Shown: positions 35,401-41,943 of the stretch, piece by piece
How the letters are laid out: every line of letters begins with the position of its first letter
Position numbering within the stretch: position 1 is the first letter of the stretch
NCBI RefSeq assembly: GCF_019209865.1
Contig: NZ_JAHUTT010000034.1
Coordinates: 1 to 41,943, forward strand
Direction of reading: 5' to 3'
Source: Shewanella sp. NIFS-20-20
Lineage (GTDB): Bacteria; Pseudomonadota; Gammaproteobacteria; Enterobacterales; Shewanellaceae
Length of the DNA stretch: 41,943 nucleotides
Made by a program: the position numbers and the translations under genes
The notes under the pieces: generated by a model
Told to the model about the DNA's origin: nothing
Seen by the model: only the letters and a program-made list of their open reading frames with translations
Database searches by the model: none

Positions 35401-35623
35401 GGAAGGCGCGGTGATGCGTATTCGCCCTAAAGCGATGACGGTAGCCACCATCTTTTTCGGCTTGTTGCCGATTATGTGGGGCGCCGGCAGCGGTAATGAA
35501 GTCATGCAAAAAATCGCCGCGCCCATGGTCGGTGGCATGGTCACCGCCCCCCTACTATCTCTCTTTGTGCTGCCGGCCTTGTATCTGTTGATCTACGGCC
35601 GTAAATTAACCCAATCCACTTAA
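32486..35623 (+). CDS. cusA: CusA, Cu(I)/Ag(I) efflux RND transporter
   Basis: A 1045-residue heavy-metal RND pump with the typical two groups of membrane helices and two large periplasmic loops. Three methionines that bind Cu(I)/Ag(I) in E. coli CusA (Met573, Met623, Met672) fall at the same residue numbers here, in LLYMPTT, PLTMLETT and RIDMLSTGIK. This supports CusA rather than a CzcA zinc pump. IALAGVAAEFGVVMLVYLNN is also conserved. AGGAG precedes the ATG. No cusC-like outer-membrane factor follows, so the complex probably borrows a TolC-type partner from elsewhere. It ends at a strong terminator. Confidence 0.95.
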   Translation: MLEKIIHACLRQRLMVLIVAIMITVFGIDQLRKTPLDALPDLSDVQVIIKTSYPGQAPQLVEDQVTYPLSSAMLAVPGAKTVRGYSFFGDSYVYVIFEDGTDIYWARSRVLEYLSQVSNRLPNGVQPTLGPDASGVGWIYEYALVDRSGALDLSQLKSLQDWYMKLELQSVQGVSEVATVGGMEQTYQVVLQPEKLAVYQLDISSIKQAIDKANSEVGGSVVEMAEAEYMVRAQGYRQSIDDFANIPLGKASPSGTPLLLKDVANIRKGPASRRGIAELDGEGEVVGGIIVMRYGENALATIEAVKAKLAQLKSGLPEGVDIVPTYDRSGLILNSVDNLFNKVIEEMLVVGLVCLLFLLHARSTLVAVITLPLAILIAFVVMNAMGVNANIMSLGGIAIAIGAVVDGAIVMIENMHKHLEQFEQQHQRRPNPTEHWQLVTEASIEVGPALFFSLLIITLSFLPVFTLEAQEGRLFAPLAYTKTFAMAAAAILSITLVPVLMGYFIRGKIPSERSNPISRGLIALYRPALSAVLNFPKTTLVVAVVALLSAAYPLSHMGKEFMPELEEGDLLYMPTTLPGISAGKAAEILQQTDRLIKTVPEVARVFGKVGRAETATDPAPLTMLETTIMLKPKEQWRAGIELADIIEQLQATVKVPGMTNAWVQPIKTRIDMLSTGIKTPVGIKITGADVSTLQNIGADIEAILSQVPGTQSAYAERVSGGRYLDISPKLEVAARYGMTLTDIQDVVRYAIGGMKIGESIQGAERYPINLRYPRELRDNLQKLQDLPVVTKSGHYLPLGNLADISISDGAPMLKSENGRLISWVFVDIKGVSIGEYIDNAKLALDSQLEVPPRYSYAFAGQYEYMQRVDAKLKQVVPMTLAVIFILLMMTFGSSVQASMIMLSLPLALVGSSWLLYLLDFNMSVAVAVGMIALAGVAAEFGVVMLVYLNNAIKQQQASGHYHTVNDLKAALMEGAVMRIRPKAMTVATIFFGLLPIMWGAGSGNEVMQKIAAPMVGGMVTAPLLSLFVLPALYLLIYGRKLTQST

Positions 35624-35636
35624 CAACACCGACAGT

Positions 35637-35660
35637 CGGGGGCCTAGCCCCCGCTTTTTT
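35637..35660 (+). terminator. terminator after cusA
   Basis: CGGGGGC (35637-35643) pairs with GCCCCCG (35647-35653) over a three-base loop, followed by C and six T. Confidence 0.93.
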
Positions 35661-35741
35661 ATGGGCTGATTTTGCCTTGATGCCAAGCAATGCTAAGCTG
35701 GCGTATCCCTAACAATAGCCACGGTTTTTATCTCAATCATC

Positions 35742-36749
35742 ATGAGTGCTCTTCGCTTCCCTTTGATAGTCTTATGGTTACTTACCGCGCCAATGGCGGC
35801 GAGTGCTGCACCGCTGCAAGCTCAGTTTATGGCGACTGACGCCTGCCCCTTGTTTCAATCAAAGAATAAACAAACCAATCCAGGTGAGCATTACACTCAG
35901 GTGGGACAAGAGTATGCGGTGATTGAATTTTTAGGCAATCGTGACAACCCCAGCTGGTATAGATTACGCACCGCGGCATCACAGTCACCGCAACGCTGGG
36001 TCAAGGCCAGTTGTGGCAAGATAAGTGGCCAGCCCACACACATTAGCCCCCAAAAAAATGACGCTCACTCCTGCTCGACTGCTGAGCAATATGATTCACA
36101 TCGATTAGCCTTAAGTTGGCAAAACGCCTTTTGCCAACTTAAGGGCCGCAAAAAAGCCGAGTGCAAAGCCATGCTCTTTGATGCCAGCTTGCCGGCGCAT
36201 CGGGAGTTTAGCCTGCATGGTCTTTGGCCCAATAAACAAGGCTGTGGCATTAACTACGGCTATTGCGGTTCGGTAGCGACTAAGCCAAAAAGTTTTTGTG
36301 ATTATCCCGCCCTACACTTGTCAGCGCCCACTCGCCAGCAGTTAGAAGCATTAATGCCCAGCGCTCAGTTTGGTACATGTTTACAACGCCATGAATACTG
36401 GAAGCATGGCAGCTGTACCGATGACGGCGCCGAGGGCTATTTTGCGCAGGCCATCCGTTTAACCCAGGCAGTCAACGATTCCCACTTAGTGCGCCAGACA
36501 CTTAGCGACCATCTGGGTAAGACCATGAGTCGCAAGCAGTTTATGCAGGCATTTATGGAGGATTTTGGCAGCACTGCCGCCAATAAAGTGAGCCTACAGT
36601 GTCAAGGTGGCATGCTGGTAGAAATACTTATCAGCCTGCCAAAAGCGTTGGATAATGGATCATTATCAAGCTTACTGTCGCAGGCAGATCCCATTAACCC
36701 CGGATCCTGCCCAGCCCAATTTACTATCGATGATCCTGGTTATCACTGA
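35742..36749 (+). CDS. secreted ribonuclease T2 family protein
   Basis: A 335-residue protein with a signal peptide (ending AAS-A, about residue 22). Both RNase T2 active-site blocks are present: FSLHGLWPNKQGC and RHEYWKHGSC, each with its catalytic histidine, plus lysine and glutamate. Between the signal and the RNase domain lies a segment of about 75 residues (HYTQVGQEYAVIEFLGN...WYRLRTAA...WVKASCG) that looks like a small SH3-type beta domain, not part of the minimal E. coli RNase I. It should degrade RNA in the periplasm or outside the cell. The stop overlaps the convergent VOC gene by seven bases. Confidence 0.9.
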   Translation: MSALRFPLIVLWLLTAPMAASAAPLQAQFMATDACPLFQSKNKQTNPGEHYTQVGQEYAVIEFLGNRDNPSWYRLRTAASQSPQRWVKASCGKISGQPTHISPQKNDAHSCSTAEQYDSHRLALSWQNAFCQLKGRKKAECKAMLFDASLPAHREFSLHGLWPNKQGCGINYGYCGSVATKPKSFCDYPALHLSAPTRQQLEALMPSAQFGTCLQRHEYWKHGSCTDDGAEGYFAQAIRLTQAVNDSHLVRQTLSDHLGKTMSRKQFMQAFMEDFGSTAANKVSLQCQGGMLVEILISLPKALDNGSLSSLLSQADPINPGSCPAQFTIDDPGYH

Positions 36750-37543
36750 TCCTTATCGGCGGCGTCTGCGTTTGTCGCTTCTAATGCGATAATCGAAAAG
36801 GTGGCACCTTGGGGATCGTTGATCACGCTAAAACGGCCAACATTGGCAATATCGGTCGGCGGCACACATGTCTTGGCACCGAGCGATAAAGCCAAATTTG
36901 CACTATCATCGCAATCAGCCACTTGAAAATATAGCATCCAGTGACTGGGCATATCGCCCCAGTCACTGGTCATTTCTAATATGCCAGCCACCGGGGTTTC
37001 TGCCACCGAGCATTCTCGGTAATCCATACCATTGATAGGCAAAGTTCGGCACTGCCAGCCGAGCACTTGCTGATAAAAATGCTGACAACTATCGGCATCC
37101 TGACACGCTAATTCGACCCAGCATAAATGATGGTTACCCCCGCCAAAGGGAGCGCCTTGGTGTTCATTGGCTTGCCATAAGCAAAATACCGCCCCTTCAG
37201 GATCGGCTACCTGCGCCATAAAACCCGCCTGCCCGACCTGATGCGGACCGAGCCGCACTTCGCCGCCGGCCGCTTGCACCGCCATTAAGCTGGCATGGAT
37301 ATCATTAACGGCAAAATATATGCACCAGCCCAACATTGGGCTGCAGGGATCATCTTCGACGGGGTAAAGGGCGCCGATATCGACATCCTCGAGCGAGATC
37401 ATAGTGTAGGCGCCTTCAGGCAGCGGCATATCTGCCATTTTCCAGCCCATGAACGCTTGATAAAATTGTTTAGCTTCGGCCCAGTCTTGAGCGGCAAGCT
37501 CACTCCAACAAGGCATGCCTTGATGAATATCTTTACTGTCCAT
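36743..37543 (-). CDS. two-domain VOC/glyoxalase-like protein
   Basis: A roughly 266-residue cytoplasmic protein made of two vicinal-oxygen-chelate modules. The first (PCWSELAAQDWAEAKQFYQAFMGW...GWCIYFAVNDI...ADPEGAVFCLWQ) and second (HLCWVELACQDADSCQHFYQQVLGW...MLYFQVAD...NDPQGATFSIIAL) repeat the same pattern, like the Cfp30B-type two-domain proteins. Neither substrate nor metal ligand set is clear. The ATG at 37543 is chosen; the upstream GTG at 37561 lacks a good ribosome site. Confidence 0.85.
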   Translation of the reverse strand: MDSKDIHQGMPCWSELAAQDWAEAKQFYQAFMGWKMADMPLPEGAYTMISLEDVDIGALYPVEDDPCSPMLGWCIYFAVNDIHASLMAVQAAGGEVRLGPHQVGQAGFMAQVADPEGAVFCLWQANEHQGAPFGGGNHHLCWVELACQDADSCQHFYQQVLGWQCRTLPINGMDYRECSVAETPVAGILEMTSDWGDMPSHWMLYFQVADCDDSANLALSLGAKTCVPPTDIANVGRFSVINDPQGATFSIIALEATNADAADKDQ

Positions 37544-37605
37544 ATTGGTATTCTCAGTCACGACTCAAATAGTAAGTAAAGCCATGAATAGCCATTTTCG
37601 CCAAC

Positions 37606-37638
37606 CCCAAAAAAAAAAGCCGCCGCAGCGACCTTTTT
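37606..37638 (-). terminator. terminator after adiA
   Basis: On the minus strand GGTCGC pairs with GCGGC(T) around TGCG, followed by ten T (37618-37609). A shorter T-run on the other side may let it act in both directions. Confidence 0.88.
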
Positions 37639-37652
37639 CCGTCATTATCTCA

Positions 37653-39944
37653 TTACTGCTTAATACACATCACATGATAAATACCGTTTTCGACTTCAGT
37701 CCCTTCCGTTTCATGCTCAAAGCCTGGGAACTCTTTATCCCACACCTCTAAACTCTTCAGATAATTGATCTGAGGGCTGGTTTCATCACCAAAGTTTTCA
37801 CCTGACATCAGCATAGGGATCCCAGGTGGATAAGGGATCACTGCGTTAGCCGAGATACGACCGACCAATTCATTCGATGGCACCATCTCCACATTGTTAG
37901 CCACAATGGCTTGGAATGCTGCTCTGGGTGTCATCATGGCTTCTGGCAGGTTAGAGTAGGCTGCATTGAGCTTTTCTGAGGGGTTATGCTGCTTGAGGTA
38001 AGCGAACATCTTATCCCCTAAATCCTTCAGCCCCATATCCCCATAAACCGCAGGGTGACCATTGGCAAGATCTGGTAACACTTCGTTTAACGGGGTATTG
38101 GCATCATAGTGCTTCTTGAATGACAACAAGGTGTTGACCAGCGTCGCCCATTTGCCTTTAGTAATCCCCATGGAGAACAAGAACATGACTTGGAAGTCGG
38201 TCGTACGAGTAGGCACAATACCAAAGCGACCGAGATACTGAGTCACTAGTGCGGCAGGCACACCACTGCCCAGTAACTGGCCATCATCACCCATGCCAGG
38301 AGACAAGATAGACACCTTAATGGGATCTAACATACACCAATCCTCTGGCATATCTGCAAATCCATGCCACTGATCTTGTGGATGCATGATCCAGCAATCT
38401 TGGTTGGTCACCAAGAGTTCCGCAGGGGCATCTTCAAAAGCGTAGCTCTGTGCTGTGGCAGGGTCGACAACGACTTCGGCATTCCATGGTTTGAAGAACC
38501 AATCATTATCGCTTTGGTATTCCTTGTGTAGCTTAGCCATGGCCTGACGGAAATCGACGGCTTCACGAATAACTTCCGTCGTCAACGATACCCCGCGATT
38601 ACCTTCCATTTGCGAGACGGCAATATCATTGGAAGCGCTAATTGCATACAGAGGCGATGTGGTCGCATGCATCATATAAGACTGATTAAATCTCTGATGA
38701 TCAATGGCATTTTTACCATTGCGCACATGTAACCATGAGGCTTGAGACAAGGCATTTAACAACTTGTGAGTCGAGTGAGTCGCAAACACGGTTGGGCCCT
38801 GATAGTCGGCTTCAGGCTCACCGCGCATCGCAAAATGGTCAGCATAAATGGGGTTGAAACGGGCATAACCAAACCACGCTTCATCAAAGTGGATCCGGTC
38901 GCAACTGTCGGCCAAAATATCTTGAGCACGTTTAGCGTTGTAGCATAAACCGTCATAAGTACAGTTGGTTAATACTGAATATACTGGTTTTTGCTCAGCA
39001 AAATCTTTGGTTAACTCACTGTGCTTAGCGTTACTTTTTAAGGCGGCGGCGGTCATTTGGCTTGGGAAGATGGGGCCAATGATGCCATAACGATTGCGAG
39101 TAGGAACCATATACACAGGTCGTGCACCGGTTAACATGATGCCTTGCTCAATCGACTTATGGCAATTACGGTCCACAATCACCAAATCATCCTCGTTCAT
39201 ACAGGCTTGCATGATAGTACGGTTAGAGCCAGACGTACCTGTCACTAACGAATAAGAGCGATCGGCACCAAACACACGAGCCGCATACTTTTCACTGTCG
39301 CCAAATGAACCGGTATGATCAAGCAACGAGCCTAAATTTCCACGCTCAATCCCCATATCCGTACGGAACAGCCCTTCACCGTAGTAACTATAAAAACGCT
39401 GACCTGCGGGAGTTTTGGTAAAGCCAACTCCCCCTTGGTGACCAGGAGCCGCCCATGAATATTCATGAACATCGTCGTACTTCATTAACGCCGACATTAA
39501 TGGTGGCAACTGGCGTTCACGATAGCGCTGCATGGCAGCTAATGCCCGACCTGCAATAAAATCAGCGGTGTCTTCCAAGATCCAAGCAAATTCATCGACC
39601 CGTGACATCAGTTCACGGTTAACCGTTAAGGTGATTTTTTTACGCTCAGCTAATAGGAACACTGGCACACTTTCTTGGCGGCGCTTTAGCTTTTCAATCA
39701 AAGTAAAGAAACGCGTATTTTCTTCGGCCTGAGAACCGCTCATGATCGATGTCAGCATTAAACAATCGACGGCAGTGTTGGCATTTAAAATCGAATAACA
39801 ATCATCATAACTCGTGGCAATAATAACATCGGCGCCACTATTTTTTAATTCTTCAACTAACCGAGAAATAGCGTGACCAACCACGCCTTCTTTTGGCGAT
39901 TCCTCTAAAATTAAGCTGGTATATTTTTTGCCGTAACCACTCAT
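37653..39944 (-). CDS. adiA: AdiA-type biodegradative arginine decarboxylase
   Basis: A 763-residue PLP-dependent decarboxylase of the large acid-inducible family, with an N-terminal wing domain, a PLP core and a C-terminal domain. Long stretches match E. coli AdiA as I recall it, for example VDEFAWILEDTADFIAGRA, SWAAPGHQGGVGFTKTPAG, LGSLLDHTG, and FATHSTHKLLNALSQAS with the PLP lysine. It converts arginine to agmatine and CO2, using a proton, for acid survival or under anaerobic conditions. GGAG precedes the ATG. It is divergent from a PotE-type antiporter across a 525-base spacer. Ornithine or lysine decarboxylase is less likely given the AdiA match. Confidence 0.9.
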   Translation of the reverse strand: MSGYGKKYTSLILEESPKEGVVGHAISRLVEELKNSGADVIIATSYDDCYSILNANTAVDCLMLTSIMSGSQAEENTRFFTLIEKLKRRQESVPVFLLAERKKITLTVNRELMSRVDEFAWILEDTADFIAGRALAAMQRYRERQLPPLMSALMKYDDVHEYSWAAPGHQGGVGFTKTPAGQRFYSYYGEGLFRTDMGIERGNLGSLLDHTGSFGDSEKYAARVFGADRSYSLVTGTSGSNRTIMQACMNEDDLVIVDRNCHKSIEQGIMLTGARPVYMVPTRNRYGIIGPIFPSQMTAAALKSNAKHSELTKDFAEQKPVYSVLTNCTYDGLCYNAKRAQDILADSCDRIHFDEAWFGYARFNPIYADHFAMRGEPEADYQGPTVFATHSTHKLLNALSQASWLHVRNGKNAIDHQRFNQSYMMHATTSPLYAISASNDIAVSQMEGNRGVSLTTEVIREAVDFRQAMAKLHKEYQSDNDWFFKPWNAEVVVDPATAQSYAFEDAPAELLVTNQDCWIMHPQDQWHGFADMPEDWCMLDPIKVSILSPGMGDDGQLLGSGVPAALVTQYLGRFGIVPTRTTDFQVMFLFSMGITKGKWATLVNTLLSFKKHYDANTPLNEVLPDLANGHPAVYGDMGLKDLGDKMFAYLKQHNPSEKLNAAYSNLPEAMMTPRAAFQAIVANNVEMVPSNELVGRISANAVIPYPPGIPMLMSGENFGDETSPQINYLKSLEVWDKEFPGFEHETEGTEVENGIYHVMCIKQ

Positions 39945-40133
39945 ATAACGCTCCGACGTAATGATACTAATTAAAATATATATTGGATTTTTAAATATGA
40001 ATAAACACAGAAATGATAATTGACTAACTAATCACTACCAGTAAATATTTAGTCGATTATCCGTTCGTAATATGGCTACAATCTAGGGCAAATTGATATT
40101 TTAAACAAATATTTTTAAATCCATTAATTTCAA

Positions 40134-40145
40134 CAACTTAAGTTG
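40134..40145. promoter_or_regulatory. 12-bp palindrome in the adiA-potE spacer
   Basis: CAACTTAAGTTG is a perfect palindrome in the AT-rich divergent region. No regulator is recognised. Confidence 0.3.
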
Positions 40146-40198
40146 AGGCGGATATTTTCAGCTTTTAAATATCAATGAGTTACACAACAGTTTCCTGA

Positions 40199-40268
40199 TA
40201 ATTAACCATGGTTAATTAATATATCTCAGCGTTAAAAAATAATATTTATTATGGTGCCATGACCATAA
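40199..40268. promoter_or_regulatory. 20-bp perfect palindrome and a second inverted repeat between adiA and potE
   Basis: TAATTAACCATGGTTAATTA (40199-40218) is perfectly symmetric. About 30 bases on, TTATGGT (40249-40255) and ACCATAA (40262-40268) form a second inverted repeat around GCCATG; both share a GGT/ACC half-site flanked by A/T. They are likely regulator sites for one or both genes. No other gene lies in 39945-40469. Confidence 0.5.
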
Positions 40269-40469
40269 GATTAACATGCCTTAATATCCTGTGTTTTTTA
40301 TTGATAGCCAACATGAATTCCAGTCAAATACAGCCACTATTTATCTATAGCCAATATTTTCTATTCATGCAGAGTGATGACTAGCCACAATAAATAACGC
40401 ACTTTGCTCACCGATTATTTTCATCATGATTTTATATTTTATTATTTCGTATGACTTGGGAGAAACGTT

Positions 40470-41795
40470 ATGGCGTCAGAGTCAAATAAAATGGGCCTAA
40501 TAGGCCTGACAACCATAGTAACGGTTAATATGATGGGGTCAGGGATTATTATGCTTCCGGCAAGTTTGGCACAAACTGGGGGGATCTCATTGCTCTCTTG
40601 GTTAGTCACGGCCGTAGGCGCTATGTGTATTGCTTATGCATTTGCCAAATGCGGTATGTACTGCAATAAAGATGGTGGCATGTCAGCATACTCTGCCGAA
40701 GCCCATGGTAAGTCGTCATTCTTTATCGCCTCTTACACTTATTATGTCTGCTTAGTGATAAGCGCAGTTGCCATTGCCGTCTCCGCGGTAGGTTACCTTG
40801 AACCCTTTATCCCATGGTTAAAAACAGGTCCAATTCACACCTTTATCGGTGTCATTACGATCCTAATGATCACCATGTTTGCCAACTTTAAGGGACCTAA
40901 AATCACCGGCCAAATCTCTACCTTCACCGTGTGGGGGATTATTTTGCCTGTGGTTGGCTTATCTATCTTTGGCTGGTTCTGGTTCGATCCTAGCGTCTTT
41001 TCTGCCGCATGGAATCCCCATCATTTAGGCACTGGTGATGCAATCTCTTCAGGTATCGCATTAACCTTATGGGCTTTCTTGGGGATCGAGTCTGCAGGGG
41101 CTAACTCTGGCGCCGTTGACAATCCCAAGCGCAACGTGCCATTAGCTTGCTTATTGGCCACCAGCTTTACCGCCATCGTCTATATCGCGTCCACCTCGGT
41201 CATTCAAGGTATCGTGCCAAATGAGGTGTTGGCCACTTCGAATGCGCCATTTGGATTAGTGTATTCTTATATGTTTAACGACACGGTCGGTAAAATAGTG
41301 ACTGGGTTGGCTGTGGTTGCTTGTATTGGTTCGCTGTTAGGCTGGCAGTTTACTAACGCTCAAGTTTCTAAAGCCGCAGCAGATATTCGCCTGTTTCCTA
41401 AAATCTTCGCCGATGTCACTAAAGATAACGCCCCCATTAAAGGGATGTTGATCATGCTGGTCTTGGAGTTAGGTTTAGCGGTAATGACTATTTCACCTAG
41501 CTTAGTGAAACAGTTTAACGTGCTCTTAAACTTAGCGGTATTCATCAATATGGTGCCTTATATCTTGTCATTGACCGCCTTGGAAATCATTTTGCGTGAA
41601 AATAAAGTGAGCCGCAGTGAATACTTCAATGCCGCCATCATTGGTACCTTAGCCGTGGTTTATAGCATGTATGGCGTCTATGCTTGTGGTCAAGATGCAG
41701 TATTTTACGGCACGCTTGTGACCTTGTTCGGTTATATCTTTTATGGATTTATTGCGGCGCGGGATAAAAACGCTGCACTGGCTGCCGCCAAATAA
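40470..41795 (+). CDS. PotE-type amino acid/polyamine antiporter
   Basis: A 441-residue, twelve-helix APC-family antiporter. Long segments resemble E. coli PotE (putrescine:ornithine): MMGSGIIMLPASLAQTGGIS, SWLVTAVGAMCIAYAFAKCG, SAVGYLEPF, WNPHHLGTGDAISSGIALTL, and MTISPSLVKQFNVL. It exchanges an amino acid for its decarboxylation product across the inner membrane. Beside an AdiA-type arginine decarboxylase one would expect an AdiC-like arginine:agmatine exchanger, but the sequence is closer to PotE, so the true substrate pair is open. GGAG lies seven bases before the ATG. Confidence 0.88.
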   Translation: MASESNKMGLIGLTTIVTVNMMGSGIIMLPASLAQTGGISLLSWLVTAVGAMCIAYAFAKCGMYCNKDGGMSAYSAEAHGKSSFFIASYTYYVCLVISAVAIAVSAVGYLEPFIPWLKTGPIHTFIGVITILMITMFANFKGPKITGQISTFTVWGIILPVVGLSIFGWFWFDPSVFSAAWNPHHLGTGDAISSGIALTLWAFLGIESAGANSGAVDNPKRNVPLACLLATSFTAIVYIASTSVIQGIVPNEVLATSNAPFGLVYSYMFNDTVGKIVTGLAVVACIGSLLGWQFTNAQVSKAAADIRLFPKIFADVTKDNAPIKGMLIMLVLELGLAVMTISPSLVKQFNVLLNLAVFINMVPYILSLTALEIILRENKVSRSEYFNAAIIGTLAVVYSMYGVYACGQDAVFYGTLVTLFGYIFYGFIAARDKNAALAAAK

Positions 41796-41836
41796 TCCTA
41801 ACTGGGATTGAATGAGCCATAAAAATGTATGGTCCG

Positions 41837-41871
41837 CCTCGTTATTGCAAATGATATTTCCGATAACGAGG
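41837..41871. repeat. inverted repeat downstream of the potE-like gene
   Basis: CCTCGTTAT (41837-41845) pairs with ATAACGAGG (41863-41871) around a 17-base loop, with no T-run. It may be a weak terminator or the start of an intergenic repeat cut by the window end. No gene is seen after 41795. Confidence 0.35.
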
Positions 41872-41943
41872 TTGGTTTGCGCTAATGTATTCGGAGTCTT
41901 CATTAGGTGCTACCACCCGCTCCACGATGAGTTCCGCGCTAGA

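Overview
The window looks like a chromosomal segment of a Shewanella-type gammaproteobacterium. The evidence is a CymA-type tetraheme quinol dehydrogenase (187 codons), a decaheme/MtrB-type outer-membrane conduit serving molybdenum reductases, and a gene order (menD-menH-menC-menE, rpoH, ftsX-ftsE-ftsY, rsmD, cymA, copper RND genes) that I recall from Shewanella genomes. I made no database search. No rRNA, tRNA, CRISPR array, phage gene or transposase is visible.

Layout. (1) 1-578: a non-coding stretch packed with short hairpins. (2) 579-5588, minus: dmsA1-dmsB1-dmsG1-dmsH, a DMSO-reductase-type cluster without its own outer-membrane conduit genes. (3) 5589-9617, minus: an interposed block with a small ORF remnant, a MORN-repeat lipoprotein whose signal peptide looks frameshifted, a decayed DUF4395-like gene, a sodium-dependent SNF-family transporter and an Lrp/AsnC regulator. 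(4) 9707-16628, minus: dmsE-dmsF-dmsA2-dmsB2-dmsG2, the complete extracellular DMSO reductase unit, followed in the same direction upstream by a LysR regulator (17016-17972). (5) 18243-23152, plus: the menaquinone genes menD-menH-menC-menE, tightly overlapped. (6) 23220-27597, minus: rpoH and ftsY-ftsE-ftsX; then plus-strand rsmD and a DUF1145 gene, facing cymA on the minus strand. (7) 29825-35623, plus: a copper/silver block with a Cys-rich exported protein, a four-repeat heavy-metal-binding protein, a CusB-like adaptor and a CusA pump, but no outer-membrane factor gene. (8) 35742-37543: an RNase T2 and a two-domain VOC protein, convergent. (9) 37653-41795: a divergent AdiA-type arginine decarboxylase and a PotE-type antiporter.

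How they work together. MenD, MenH, MenC and MenE act in menaquinone synthesis. CymA takes electrons from menaquinol to the periplasm. DmsE (ten hemes) with DmsF (beta-barrel) can carry them across the outer membrane. Two DmsA/DmsB pairs, both with Tat-type lipoprotein signals, are candidate terminal reductases. The two dms promoters share a colinear block that includes a CRP-type TCACA half-site, and both copies have a terminator-like hairpin between dmsB and the chaperone gene dmsG. The main points for follow-up are this duplicated dms architecture, the hairpin arrays, the expanded metal-binding repeat protein, the frameshifted lipoprotein, and the large palindromes between the decarboxylase and antiporter genes.
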